From contig JAVLUZ010000320.1 of NCBI GenBank assembly GCA_036768485.1, forward strand, positions 124,001 to 188,000: a stretch of DNA of 64,000 bases, in the 5' to 3' direction. The translations under genes were made by a program, and so were the position numbers. Source of the DNA: Mermis nigrescens. Lineage: Eukaryota > Nematoda > Enoplea > Mermithida > Mermithidae. Of the stretch, positions 37,455 through 49,967 are shown piece by piece. Positions within the stretch are counted from its first letter, which is position 1; each line of letters begins with the position of its first letter. The notes under the pieces were generated by a model. The model made no database searches. It was not told where the DNA came from and worked only from the letters and a program-made list of their open reading frames with translations.

Positions 37455-37980
37455 ATAGGTGGGCGGCACCGAGAGTTCTGGGGGGTGCAAGATTTCTTCA
37501 AAAGTCAAAAAACGGCCTTAAGAATGGTGGTATGGCGAAAAAACACCATTTTTCAACGTTTCTCATCGAGTACTGTCCATTGGCATCAAAAATTGCGAAA
37601 AAAAACAAAAAAAATTTCAAAAATTGAATTCTCTGGGGTATACCTAGGCGTGGGTGGGGTTTGGGATATGCAACCCCCAGAAACAAAAATACCTTACATA
37701 AACCAAAATACCGCCCCCCCAAAGAATTCGATTTTTTGAAAATTTGTGTTTTTTTCGCAATTTTTACTCGATGAGAAACGTTGAAAAATGGCGTTTTTTC
37801 GCCATGCCACCATTTTTAAGGCCATTTTTTGACCTTTGAAAAAATTTTGCCATCCTCCCCCCAGAGCTTTGATGCCGCCAACCTGTGGGGGTGTATTGGT
37901 TTCTGGGGAGTATTTTGGTTTCTGGGAGGTATTTTGGTTTCTGGAGGTGCATATCCCTCAACCCCCCACGCCCAGGTATG
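37455..37980 (-). mobile_element. Family A MITE with a second family A nested inside
   Basis: The outer copy is flanked by the 9-bp duplication GTTACACAG / GTTGCACAG (37446-37454, 37981-37989; one mismatch). It is split by an inverted second copy at about 37640-37886 starting ATACCTAGGCGTGGG. This shows at least two rounds of family A activity. Confidence 0.8.
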
Positions 37981-38039
37981 GTTGCACAGTGTCAGTGTTG
38001 TTATGGTGGGCAGGGCAATAAAACGCTCGAATAAAGGCC

Positions 38040-39060
38040 ATTTGATGACTTAGTGAACGGGCATTATTTCTAATGAAAATTAGGCCCTATTGACTACTTT
38101 CCCATTCCTTCACAATTTCTTTGCATTAATTACCTTAATTCATATTTTGTTTATTTTTATTATATCGACGGCCCTTTACTGAAGAAGAAGCGTGCTACAT
38201 TTTCCAACGACAATCTTACGAGTAGAAATTTGTCTTCCTCAAATTTTGTTGTTTTAAATGCTTAGCTTTAGGCGATTGCGAATTTTAGCAGAGAATATAT
38301 ATACTGTTTTCCTAACAAACCTTGAAAATTTTTAAAAGGAAAAATGCAGTACCAGGTACAGCTCGTTTGGGTTTATATCTGCATATTATCGTTTGCATAA
38401 ATGTATGTAATTTTTAATTCATCATTTCTTCTGCGATTATAGCTACCATCGCTTATTTGTACTGCTATAGTAAGTATAATACATGCAAGCATTGATACAT
38501 TATTTTTTATCCACCAAATAAAAAGATAATGAAACAGCTAATAAATAACACGTTAACTTCTTGCTCAAGGCAGTTTTCATGTATATTTTTATAAACAATG
38601 TCATGTTGACTCAAAATCTTGACGTAACTCTTGTAATTTTGGAAAACGATCAAGTATCAACGCTTTCGAAGAAAATAATGATGTGTCTTGCAGAATCATA
38701 AAACAGACAGTATTTATTCTTCAGAATTGGCACATTGAGTTCTTACTTCTCATTGGAGCTATATTTAAAATTAGAAATAAACAATTTTATTGGGATTCGT
38801 ATTCGCTTATATTTGATGTATGCAAATTTGTTAGGATCCAGAGTCGGGCAAATGAGTAAATATTATACTGAATTAAATGATTAATAATTGCATTATGGTT
38901 TTGTAAGAATATATTAAAAATATAAAACATCAAATAACAAACGAAAAACGTAAAAAAATCAAAAATTATATATAAAATCATATAAAATCTTAAAAGCAAT
39001 AAATCATATTCCTAATTATGAAATACCATAATGTCATATAAAAATCAAAAGATCATATAA
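38040..39060. other. AT-rich non-coding stretch
   Basis: No gene, repeat or splice-bounded exon recognised. Confidence 0.45.
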
Positions 39061-39074
39061 ATTGACGTGTTGTA

Positions 39075-39246
39075 CGGGCACGTAGCTGGCCGTCCTATTT
39101 TGCGGAAACCAACACGAATTTTTGAGGGGACTAAGCCCAAAAAGGCCAAAAATAGCACAAAATAACGTTTAAAAAGTCCTATTTTCCAATTTTTCTGAAT
39201 TTTGTGGTGTCCGACCCCTCCCCATTCCCCCAGAGATACGTGCCTG
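39075..39246 (+). mobile_element. Family D hAT MITE
   Basis: Ends CGGGCACGTAGCTGG and AGATACGTGCCTG; flanked by GTGTTGTA / ATGTTGTA (8 bp, one mismatch). 172 bp, non-coding. A further hAT-like end (CCAGGGGCAGATTT) is at about 39446. Confidence 0.75.
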
Positions 39247-39878
39247 ATGTTGTAGTGCATGAAATCCTGATTCTCGTCTTTTGTTATCCGCTTTTCTAAG
39301 AGCTAAAGTAAGCACCTTTGCGACTTACCCATATTTGTCTTAATTTAGGCGCGCTCAAATACAGCATCAAGTATATTGTTTTAGCTCAATTTTAGCCAAA
39401 ACACATGTTAAGGGCGAAAAATTGATTTATTCGATAATCCTAATCCAGGGGCAGATTTATAGACGCCAGGCCCGCCGGATTATGCTAATTATGGGGCGAG
39501 AAGTGTGCAAAGCCGATGAATGTAGGTATCTGTGGTAACACGCGCAACTTCAAGGGGATAATGGTATCACCTTGCTTGTGCGTTAGGATCGTAATATGGC
39601 CTAATTTTGTATTAAGTGCATGTGCAATTGGCAAGCAGGGTTTACCATTGTACCCCCAGGGTGCCCGTGTTACTACTGAGCGTTAATAGAAGAGCCAGAG
39701 AAGTTTTGAAACTAGCAAGGTGAATAAGTTGACGCTTACACAGATTAGGCTTTGTAATAGAAATTTATAGTATAGAAAATTTGAGCATGATCATACTCGT
39801 AGATTGAATGCTAGCAAAAGACTAGCTATTATTCAGATCGTAAATCAGACCCAAAATAAGCGACGACGCCTTTCAGCA

Positions 39879-40280
39879 GGCTCTGCAAATGTGACGGCAA
39901 AAACATCACAGTTCTTTAGTTCTTACACCTAGCTAAGTGCGAAATGGCAATCAAGCACGTGGCATACAACGCCAACTCATCGTACAACTCCAGTAGGCTC
40001 TGCAAATGCAATGGGGCGCAAATATTATTTCTTAGTCAAACAAAAGCATCATAGCTCTTTTAGTTTTTACACCTGGCTAACTGCGAAATGGCATTAAAGC
40101 ACGTGCGCATGCAATCCAACTCATCGTACAACTACAGTAGGCTCTGCAAATGTAATTGGACGCGAATTTTATTCCTTAGTCAAACAAAAGCGTCATAGCT
40201 TTTTTAGTTTTTACACCTGGCTAACTGCTAAATGGCAAGCACCCGGCATACAATGCCAACTCATCGTACAAGCTACAAGC
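39879..40280 (+). repeat. Three tandem units of 114-145 bp
   Basis: Starts at about 39879, 39993 and 40138, each opening AGGCTCTGCAAATG and carrying TTAGTTTTTACACCTGGCTAACTGCG and CCAACTCATCGTACAA. The first unit lacks about 30 bp. Non-coding. Confidence 0.8.
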
Positions 40281-40344
40281 CTAAGACTAAAGAATCACAT
40301 GACGTCTGCGCGTCGAATCTATGGCCTTTTACACTGAGGCTCGA

Positions 40345-40610
40345 ATAACAGAACGTGAGTTAAACGTAACCTTAGGTTAAACTCGAATAAAATCCAGCAA
40401 AAATCCCGGGTCAAACTCCTTTTGGTATGACAGAAAGCAAGTTAACTTTAACCCAAGCTCAAAGTCGGGTAACATCTCGGGTTAAATGTCAGATATGACA
40501 GAAAGCGGGTACAAACCACAGGTGGGTTAAAAATAGTCCATTCAACCCGAGATGTCTAAGCCCTACTCCTAGCAGGGTTAAATATCGGGTTGTTTATCCT
40601 ATTGCATTAC
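40345..40610 (+). repeat. TTAACC/GGGTTAA-rich repeat, half copy
   Basis: Repeated ATGACAGAAAGC(A/G)(A/G)GTT and CGGGTTAAA steps, related to the inverted-repeat element at 41491-41942. Confidence 0.6.
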
Positions 40611-41129
40611 TGGCCATACATATTTTGATTCCGCCGAGCTCAAAAATTAATCAGAGCTCTTTCCAAGTTAGAGAAAAAACAGAAACCAGTGCCTACGCTA
40701 TTGGTCAAAACAATTTCAAAAGCTTGAGTTGTTTCTAACATATTTTACAAAAGGCGGTCACATCAATTAGATGCTGATTCAGATTGAGAGAATTCTTGTT
40801 TTATTTTTAGTTATTTCCTTCATTTTACGGCTTTACTAATTATATTTATCAATTTGATCGAGTTTTATTTTCTTATTTATATCGCGTACGCAATGGTTGA
40901 CGAATCAGTTATAGCATTAATGCATACTGCATAAAATGGCCATTTACATGTTCGGCATTGCAAAATATCAGTTAAAACTTGAGTGTAAAACTAGAAATTC
41001 ACGCCTCAAAGGAAAAGCTGAATAAGTCGAATTACAATCAACGTTATGCATCCACTTATCGAACGATCTTGACAAGCTTAAAAAAAAGGTGACTAACAAA
41101 ATTCAACTTGACGCTTCTAGATCTGACAC

Positions 41130-41438
41130 AGCATGAGTTTGGAGGAACGTGTCCAAGTGCGACTTGTATCTCCTAAAACGTATTTGCGTGTCCTAATTAC
41201 CGACCATTAAAAGTTGGCAAACAAAAACGGATTCAAAAGCGTGTGCTTTAACCCGCCTTCCAATCGAAAACTTCAAGCCGACAGAACTAGCTTACTATTG
41301 AGTGCAAATCAACGCCACGTCGTTTTCATTGTAACATTAATGATTTTTCAGTTCAAAACGCCAAATTCAAAAAAGCTACGAGAAGCCATGCTCCAAAAAT
41401 ATATCTCATTGGAAAGAGCATCAAATCTTCTGTGAATT
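41130..41438 (+). other. Possible exon remnant (unproven)
   Basis: A 73-codon open stretch at 41214-41435 contains AATGATTTTTCAG, a good acceptor, followed by FKTPNSKKLREAMLQKY in a protein-like composition and a GTGAAT donor-like end. A short ATG frame at 41132 (MSLEERVQVRLVSPKTY) precedes it. No family recognised and no second exon found. Confidence 0.2.
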
Positions 41439-41490
41439 CACAGAAACAATTCTGACTATCCTGAAGCAGTTAAGATTTATAAATCATAGG

Positions 41491-41942
41491 TCCGAATGAC
41501 AGAATGTGGGTTAGTTTAACCTAAGGTTAGCGGGAATTCTCGAGTTAGCTAACCCATGTTCAAATTTAACCTTTAGGTTAGATTTAGATTTAACCCATAT
41601 GACAGAAGGTGGTTTAAACTCGGTTAAGTTAGCCCAGGGTTAAAGCAAGGTTACCCGACTTTTTATTACTTTAATCATTGAACGCTTCGCTTAGCAGTAC
41701 ATGTATCATTTCAGCAGTTCAAATGAGCATTTACTGCCTTTGATACATGTTCGGTATTGCAAAATACGCGTCAATCTCGGATTAAAGTGATGAAAAATCG
41801 GGTTACCCTGCTTTAACCCTGGGTTAGATTACCCGAGATCAATCCACCTTCTGTCATACGGGTTAAATTTATCCGTGGGTTAGCTAACCCCTAGAATTCC
41901 CGTTAACCTTGGCTCAAACTAACCCACGTTCTGCCATTCGGG
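41491..41942. mobile_element. TTAACC inverted-repeat element
   Basis: Left arm 41491-41660 and right arm 41790-41942 are inverted copies: TCCGAATGACAGAATGTGGG and CCCACGTTCTGCCATTCGGG at the tips, and CTAACCC-rich arms. About 130 bp of spacer. No clear target duplication. Confidence 0.7.
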
Positions 41943-42429
41943 CCGAAGCTGCAAACTCAATCCCTTCGTCCCACCCACTCATTATTTCCATTGACATTTT
42001 TGTATTCTGCACGATGACTGACAGATTATTTTTTAGCAATTCCGTGTTTTACAGTAAGGAGGCATAGTGTCGCACTAGACACCTAAGCCTATTTCAGCAT
42101 TCGTTTAACCTATTCCTCAGACGACCGCCCTGAATTTTAGAGCTTCTATCGAAACCCAATCAGAGCCGATGAGCATGCTTGTGTGCCCACCGTCTTAGCC
42201 TGTTTCAACCATGCATAAATATCCTCGTCATAAGCCTAAGAACATGATCATAGACACTGAGATTCTTGCTAACGAACACTAAACACTCGTCAAATATCAA
42301 TGCAAAATGATTGTCTTTTATTTCTTAATCGAACTTAACCTACTGGTACTTCAGATTAAAACGCGGTTAGTCGTTCAGAAGTTGGGAAAATTTCCTCACT
42401 GCCAATTTTTTAACGTGACTCCCATATAT

Positions 42430-42780
42430 GTACACCATTGGAAGCATTGGAATTCTGGGGAAATCAGGCTCCAAAAATTTTTAAAACTGAATTTTTTTGG
42501 GCTAAAAAACGATAGGTACACGTAAAAAACGTTGTTTTTGACGTTTCGGACAATACTTGTTCTATCTAAACATGAAAACATAAAAATATTTCCGAAAATG
42601 TTAAAAAATCGAGTAAATTAAACAAAATATAGTCAAAAAATGTGTACATGGCGCAAAGCGCCGAAAATTAGAGACTTTTGAGCCAAAAATGAGCTAAAAA
42701 ACGCTTAAAAAGACACATTTTGTACAATTTTTCCGGAAAATCGACAATTCTAGGGAGTCGCCGCAGCCATACTTGGGCAG
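42430..42780 (+). repeat. Family B repeat, diverged
   Basis: GGAATTCTGGGGAAATCAGG, CGATAGGTACACGTAAAAAACG, ATGGCGCAAAGCGCCGAAAATT and a second G-rich end. 41950-42430 and 42790-43620 have no other recognised feature except a short G-rich block at 42880-42930. Confidence 0.55.
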
Positions 42781-43631
42781 CGATCGAATCCTGGGAGGGA
42801 GTCCGATAAGGGAATATTGCCAAAGATAGCATCAAAAATTAAATGCTGAGTGGTCTATCGATTTGGCGGGGTCCGCCAGATTCTCGGTGGGGGAGGGGGG
42901 TAGGGGTCAAGACCCCCAGACCCCACGTCCATGTGGAGTTGCAGCTATTTCGTGGGTTATCAGTTGCCATTCTGGGAGATCAAATCTTCCCCCACCCCAA
43001 GAAAACGTACGGGCTTAGCTCTTTGTTTTTCGCTCAGATGGAGAGCAAGATGTAGTAAGTCCTCTTATTTTTGTACAGTGGTTAGAAGCAGTATAATTAA
43101 TTAATTAATGTAATAATTAATAGTTTTAAATCAGCAGTTACAACTGGTAGGTACAACGCATCCAAAGACCAAATGAAACAGTTTCAGATATAATAGTGTG
43201 ACTGGGCAGCTTTAGTTCGGGCAGCTAGATAGTATGACTGGCAGATAATAGACAACTTGTCAATCAATTCGATTTGATATGTCAAATAAACGAGCGCAGA
43301 TAATATTCAATATTAGCACATGAAGAATAATTTCCAGAAAGTCTGGTGGAGAGCGGACGTTTTAAGTGACGAACACAAACTTTTATAGATGAAAGTAAAT
43401 TCCGTTCAGAGTACGGAACGATTTCTCATCGGTCAAAAATACGGTAGCTCAGCAAAAAGCATACTGCAACTTAACAGAAAGATGCAAGCACGAGTTTTTA
43501 GGTAATTAAGAAAAAGGTTAGATAAGACAAATTAAAAAGAATATTCTCGAGAAAGCTTGCTTCTTAGTCTCATGATCATATAACTAAATGAATAAAAAGA
43601 AAGTCATTTGAATGCGTAGGTCTCTTATCTG

Positions 43632-43825
43632 CAGGGGCGGATTTAGGGGGGGCGTTGGGGGCGGCCGCTCTCCCCTATCGGCCCAAAATAGTGCGCAAAA
43701 TTAAGCATTTTTGAGCGATTTGTAGCGATTTTCGGGTTAAAACGGCTAATTTTTCCACCCAAGACAGGGTTCCACCCCCCTTAGGGGTACCGCCCCCCTT
43801 TAGGAAAATCCTGGATCCGCCACTG
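43632..43825. mobile_element. hAT MITE, 194 bp
   Basis: Ends CAGGGGCGGATTTAGG and CCTGGATCCGCCACTG, with a perfect 8-bp duplication CTTATCTG (43624-43631, 43826-43833). Classic hAT non-autonomous structure with no frame. Confidence 0.9.
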
Positions 43826-44059
43826 CTTATCTGAATTCTAAAAAGTTAGAAAAACAGAAATTAGAATTCCCTACGATCGCAAGATAGCTTACGGTAACTA
43901 GATTATTAGCTGTCATACTGCAAGTACGTAAAAGTCAACTTCGTTACAATAGAAAGCTTTGCTATATCAGCCTATCCTTAATTAATCACAGATAAACGTG
44001 AGATAGTCGCAAAAAACGTATTTTCGAGGAACCTCCGGCCTGAAAATAATCCTCGGACA

Positions 44060-44212
44060 CAGGCACGTAGCTGTGGGGGGACTGGGGGTCCGGACCCACT
44101 AAATTCAGAAAAAACCGGAAAAATAGGACTTTTTACACGTGTTTTGTGCTATTTTTGGTTTAGACGCCCCAAAATTGGTCCCCCTAAAATTGGAGGGCCA
44201 GCTACGTGGCTG
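44060..44212 (-). mobile_element. Family D hAT MITE, 153 bp
   Basis: Ends CAGGCACGTAGCTG and CAGCTACGTGGCTG, flanked by a perfect 8-bp duplication CTCGGACA (44052-44059, 44213-44220). Confidence 0.9.
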
Positions 44213-44245
44213 CTCGGACAGCCGTGGTGTCGGACCATACGTGGA

Positions 44246-44462
44246 TACGTCGGCGTGGGGGGTTATGCATCCCCTAGAAGGCCGGATACCCACCAAATTC
44301 AATTCTTGATAATTTTTTGTTTTTCTCTCAATTTTTTGATGCCAATGGATAGTGCTCGATGAGAAACGCTAAAAATGGTGTCTTTTCGCCCAACCACCAT
44401 TTTTATGACCATTTTTTGATGTTTTGAAAATATTGCATCCCCAGGATTTTAGTGCTATACAC
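44246..44462 (+). mobile_element. Family A MITE
   Basis: Shortened head (one CCGGATACCCACC block), then GATGCCAATGGATAGTGC and the conserved TTTTTATGACCATTTTTTG. 44465-45115 is non-coding with nothing recognised. Confidence 0.7.
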
Positions 44463-45124
44463 CTTCCAGACATAACATTAAAATCCTTGTAGCGCAATGA
44501 GTTTTGAAGATGCATTAAAACTGCTTGTGCCATTGCTGGAATGACGAAGAAAATTAATCTTTGTCACAAAAAATTTTTCATTTTATGAAGGAAAACAATT
44601 TTAGAAACCAAGATGAAGCTGACTGAATAATTCGAAATTATTCTACACTTTTTCTCTGCATTTCGAACTATATAATGTTATGGAAAGTTCAAACTCTGGC
44701 AAAGAACTATGAATAGAAACAAATATATGTCTGGAAAGTGGGCCCGCAAAATATGACTGTTATTTTTTGTTCTTCTTCAGCAGAAATCAATGTTTCTAAG
44801 CAGTTTTTTAGTGTAAAATATAGAAAAGTGAACGTAGAACACTTAGCATTGTCCAATACTCTAATTTTAACCCCTAAAATTTTTATCACTGGACAAAGTG
44901 CAAAAAAATTTAACAAAGCACTCTTTTTAGAGTCACGGAAAAACTGTTCCTACGGTACAGTATGCCTAGGATTACCTCTCGTAGTATAAGCAATTACCTA
45001 CTTTTCAAGTTATTGTTTACTATTTTTCGTCAAATATTTGCCAAGTTATTCAAATTTTAGAATTGTGCTTTTTTTCGCACGGTCGTCCGAGGGTTAAGAG
45101 ATACACAATGGTTGGTATAGAACC

Positions 45125-45393
45125 ATAGGTGGGCAGCACCAAAATTCTGGGGGGGGTGAAAAAATTTCTGGGGGGTGAAAAAAATTTTAAAGGTCAAAAA
45201 TGGCCTTAGAAATGGTGGTATGGCGAAAAAAACACCATTTTTCGACGTTTCTCATCAAGCTCTATCCAATGGCATCAAAAAATTGCTAAAAAGCAAAAAA
45301 AATTTTTTCTGGGGGGTATTTTGATTTCTGGGGGGTATTTCAACTTCTGGGGGGGGTGGTGCATACCCCCCAAACCCCCCACGCCCATGTGTG
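45125..45393 (-). mobile_element. Family A MITE, complete
   Basis: Starts ATAGGTGGGCAGCACC and ends CCACGCCCATGTGTG, with a perfect 9-bp duplication TATAGAACC (45116-45124, 45394-45402). Best-preserved copy, 269 bp. 45403-46240 includes a stretch (45600-46100) resembling 3480-3990 but no gene. Confidence 0.9.
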
Positions 45394-46739
45394 TATAGAA
45401 CCATAAAATTTAGGTGAAGCTAGTATAAGTGCAGCACTAGTAAGAGATTCAGAAGCATGTCCGCGACTCATCTTTAATCTTGGGTCTGTTTCTGAAAAGA
45501 GGTTTGGACTACTCAAACCAGATTTGAAAGATGCTTCAACTATGGTTTGGAAAATTTTTTAGTTGCATAAACCTGTCTAGTTTAAACCTGGACGGAAGCC
45601 TTTAACCTTCTGTTTACCACCATGTTTTTGCAGTCGAAGGTTCTATCTCAGGCATATCCTCCTAGTCTATGTTAAGCTACATCTTCTTTACATACTCTGG
45701 CAATGATTGCTTTCATTTTATGCTAGTTTTATGCTCTTTCTAAATATGTATGTTACTTTTAGTAAAAGTTATTCTTAAAAGTGTCACAACTAAAAAACTA
45801 TTACAACGCATAAGAATAGGCACCTGATGGACATCCATGCAAAAACCAGAAAAAGTAGATATCTTTTGGGTTAAACACAAGCAGGCGATGCATTTGAAAA
45901 ACTGAAAAGGAATCAACCACTAGATATTTATTAGAACCCTATTTTCTCATTTTGAGTATTTGTGAAATCACTGTAAATAGGCCAAAAACGTTCATATATT
46001 ACTGGCTCTATAAGTTCTTATCGAGCTAAAGGATGAAAAAAATTTAACTGAATCTAAAACGAGGCTAGACAAAGTTCTAGACACGATATTCCAATAAAGT
46101 GATTGACTATGAATCATTCCTAAGACACGGTAAATTGAGGGTTAAACCAGGTTTGAAAATAGCACTGCATTTTCAGATCACCATAAGGGTAGGTTTGAGA
46201 ACCCAGTCCACTGTTTTTATTACATAAATTAGCAGTGGGCGAACGTTTTTACCAGTTAAAAGTTTTTTCATTATGTATTTGAGATGCGCAAATATTGCGT
46301 CATAATTTGAGGTGTCGTCAATTACGTATATATTGACGACACCTGTTTTTAGTAACTAATTTAGGTCTTGAAAAATGCAAAAACAATCCGGTTTCGAGGA
46401 GAAATGCGGAAAATCAGTCCTTACATTTTCTACTTTCATAAAAATTGGTTTCATCATATAAATAATCGATAAGTTTAATTATTATTTATTGATATGCAAT
46501 ATGCTTACAGGGAACATGCGAAATTAAGTCTGTAATCTGGTGTTAATTTTCCAATTTACAGGTAAAAAATAAAAATGTCAAAATCAGGGTGAGCTACTTA
46601 TCTATTCGGGGTTTTACCACAGTGTAAAATCAAGAGCTTTAGTGTAAACAAGATGAAATTTTGCTAGTGTGTAAATTAGGTATAGGAATTTTACATGTAA
46701 AGGTTTTGTCGTGAAGTATTCGTTATTTGCTGAAATACC

Positions 46740-47800
46740 AATAGTTAACTACTGGCCTACTCAATTTTGGAACGGGAAAAAGTTACAAGTTGGTATGAAT
46801 GTACTGGTAGTGCTATAATGGTTCGAAGAAAGTTTCGTACGGAGTTTACCCATGACCCACCATCTGACAACAATATTCGTAAATGGCACAGGCTGTTAAT
46901 GGAAACGGGATCAGTTTGTGGCGTAAATAAGAAAAGGAGCCGATCAGCCCATTCTGCAGAAAATTCTGAGCAAGTTCGGCAACATTTTACTGATGACCCT
47001 CATTCATCAAATCGACGAGCTTCGAATGCGTTAATGATTAGCCAAACCACCTTTAGAAGAATTCTTGAGCACTTAAAGTTACATCCCTATAAAATAAAAA
47101 TTTTACAGCAAATTACTGAGGAAGACTCTGGGGTCTACAGTAATCTTGCGGGGATATTCGAACTTTGGGGGGTACAAACCCCCCAAGCCTCCCCCATACT
47201 TATGTGCGATGGTAGCTCTCTGGACCGGTAATTAAGAACATGCATGGGGCAAACCGACTTGACTTTGCTCAGGATGAAATTGAATGAATGAATAACGATA
47301 CTGAACATTTGGAAAATTTGATGTTTTCCGATGAGGCTGATTTTCACTTAGATGGAGGTATTAATAGACATAATCATCGTTACTGGCCACCAGTAAATTC
47401 TCAATTGGTTGCTGAAGAAGCCCTGCACTCCCCTAAAACAACAGTTTAGGCTACCATTGGAAATCACGGTTCGATGGGCCCAATTTTCTTTGATGAGACA
47501 GTCAATAGCGACCGTTATTTGGCCATGCTTCAAAACCTGTTTTATCCCTAATTAGAAACCCGTCAGCTCGATGCCAACGTTATTTTCATGCATGATGGTG
47601 CCCCGCCCCTTTAGGGTCAGTCCGTTGGAAATTGGCTCAATGAAAAGTTCTCGGCTCGCTGAATTGGCCGCGACTCACGGGATGTGCCTTGGCCTACAAG
47701 ATCACCTGATCTGATACCTTGCTACTTTTTTTATGGGGATTCGTTGAGTCCAAGGTATACACGACACGTCCGGAAAACCTGTGCGGACTAAAAATTCGCA
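46740..47800 (+). pseudogene. Mariner/Tc1-superfamily transposase pseudogene
   Basis: Cut-and-paste transposase relic. The N-terminal part (46767-47120) has the helix-turn-helix type DNA-binding region: VTSWYECTGSAIMVRRKFR, then ETGSV and RRASNALMISQTTFRRIL, LKLHPYKI. After an interruption it continues near 47290 with FSDEADFHLDG (first catalytic Asp), GPIFFDETVNSDRYL, IFMHDGAPP (second Asp) and WLNEKFSAR...RSPDLIPCYFF (third acidic residue). It is dead: in-frame stops at about 47447 (TAG in place of the usual Trp), 47549, 47611 and 47659, and a truncated family C repeat inserted at about 47120-47225. The 3' end is cut by a family A MITE at 47809. Terminal inverted repeats were not identified. 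Confidence 0.85.
47120..47225 (+). repeat. Truncated family C inside the transposase pseudogene
   Basis: GGTCTACAGTAATCTTGCGG followed by GGGGGGTACAAACCCCCC, matching the right half of family C at 5805-5870. It shifts and ends the N-terminal frame of the transposase. Confidence 0.6.
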
Positions 47801-47808
47801 TGTCAACC

Positions 47809-48066
47809 ATACCTAGGCAAGGGCGGTTTGGGGGGTATGCACCCTAAAGAACCGAAATACCTCCACAGAAAGCAAAATACCTCCATCCGGAACTCAATTT
47901 TTGAAAATTTTTCTTGTTTTTTTCATAGTTTTTCTATGCCAATGGATAGTGCCCGATGAGAAACGTTGAAAAATAATTTTTTTGCCATATCACCATTTTT
48001 AAGGCCATTTTTAGTCCTTCGAAAAAATCTTGCACCCCCCAGAACTCTGGTGCGGTCCACCTATGC
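47809..48066 (+). mobile_element. Family A MITE cutting the mariner relic
   Basis: Starts ATACCTAGGCAAGGG and ends GGTCCACCTATGC. Flanked by TGTCAACC on both sides (47801-47808, 48067-48074); a ninth base differs. Confidence 0.85.
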
Positions 48067-49162
48067 TGTCAACCCATCTATACATTCGAGTAAAGATCTC
48101 TGATTTGGTTTCCTTTAATATTACCGAAAATTGGACAGCATCAAGGAGCTGGTCGACTAAAATTTAATAATTTCTATTTTTCGTCCTTTTCCAATATCTT
48201 TTAGTTCTATTGACTTTTTCGGATCTTATTAATTAAAAGCAGTTAGTATAAATCACTATCATACTGTAAAGCTTAATAAAATTAATTTCTCTAAGACTTG
48301 CAAGAAAATGTAGCTATTTAGCTCTAAGTGCCTTGAATGAATTAAAATTTCATTGTTTTTTGTTTTACTGCGTTTTTTTTAATACATTTTTCTTTCTTTT
48401 TGTTTGTTTTCTTGAAAGTCGTTTTGAATTTTTTCGAAATATGTTAAAAATATTCAGTAAAAACTTAGGACGAATCAATCCCTGATAATTGATCTTTATG
48501 TATTAGCTTGCCTTTTGTTTATCTGCTATTGTGAAACTGCAGCATAGGGTTCTGACGAAAGCACGACATTCAGCAGATGTTCAAAATGAGTGCTTAAAAT
48601 ATATGAAAAATAAATTTTCTTAAAAATTTCATTTTATCTAATGGATGTTTTCATTCAACAATGCATTCTTGGGTTTTCAGGGACAATTATATCAAATACA
48701 AATATAATTATAAAAATATAATAATATAAAATATAACAATACAGAAATATAAATATATAATATACTGAAATATAATATCATAAAACATTGACTTCCAATA
48801 TAAAAACGGTGCCACTGAATTTCTATTTTTATTCTTAGAGCTGGCCCGTAAGTACATTATTTGGGTTTTAGTTTTAAATGCTAGCTTGCGCACGCACAAC
48901 ATTCAAAACACCGTCGCTTACAATTCTAATTCAAGAAATATTGAATTGAACATAGATGAAAATGTTCTTTTAATTCGATTTTGTGCGTTAATTACCGGTC
49001 ATTTTTTATAGATCTATAGTCTGTTTTTTAACTTAGTGATCCGCTCAGAAAACCAATACCGTTATTACTGTATCGCTCAATTTTTCCCTTGTTCGGCGGA
49101 GTCGGTAGCAAACTTTTTCATAGATATGGCCACACGTGAGCATGGGGGTCAGGGGTATGCAC

Positions 49163-49395
49163 CATACGTGGGCAGCAAGAAAATTCTGGGGGGAGCAAGA
49201 TTTTTCAAAGGTCTAAAAATGGCCTTAAAAATGGTGGTATGGCGAAAAAACACAATTTTTCGACGTTTCTCATCGAGCACTATCCATTGGCATCAAAAAA
49301 TTGTGAAAAAACGAAAAAATTTTCAAAAATTGAATTTTGGGGGATATTCTGATTTCTGAGGTGAGAGGATGTTTCGGTTTCTCGGGGGGCGTAAT
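49163..49395 (-). mobile_element. Family A MITE, tail degraded
   Basis: ATACGTGGGCAGCAAG head, GGCCTTAAAAATGGTGG, CTCATCGAGCACTATCC. It lies in the head of another family A fragment (GGGGGTCAGGGGTATGCACC at 49144-49162). 49400-49960 has nothing recognised. Confidence 0.7.
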
Positions 49396-49967
49396 ACCGT
49401 TTTGATTAGTTAATTAATCCATATCTTTAAATTCAACTCTATTCTCTTTTCTATCATTTCCAACGTTTACATTTAACACACGCATTTTCGGACCTCATCA
49501 CTTATTCCAAACTCAGCCGTTAACAAAAAACTCGACGCCACCGATATTTGGTACGATTTTGAATATTTTTATACACCGATAAAAATATTCAAAATCGTAA
49601 TTTTGGTAGGAAACGTCAATCAGTTTTTTCATGTTTGCCCTCCAAAAAAACTCAACCTCAATAGAAATTACGTAAACCTAAATACCGCAAAAACGCTGGT
49701 CTCTCACAGATAAGCGAAAATGCATTTCGGTAAAATCATATTTCTGACAGCTGGCCCGCCAATTCGCCGCCACGTCCATTTTTGGTCATGAGAACTTTCA
49801 GGCTCGCACGTAACCACATCTCTACGCTTAAGCTAATTGAAATACACAGATGTTTTCGATGCTTTCCGTTAGCCCAACCTCAAAAATTCACTTCTATAAA
49901 TATACGGTGCGCAAGCATTTTATCGGTTCTTTTTCAATAGCGGAAGATTTCGGGCTTTGTGAATTTT

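Larger units (their letters stand above)
46240..48960 (+). repeat. Family J copy 2, interrupted by mariner and family A
   Basis: 46240-46640 and 48110-48960 match 470-1540 and 2377-2520. The middle holds the mariner/Tc1 pseudogene and a family A MITE. At 48.76 kb the hAT site occupied in copy 1 is empty (ACTGAAATATAATATC). Confidence 0.65.
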
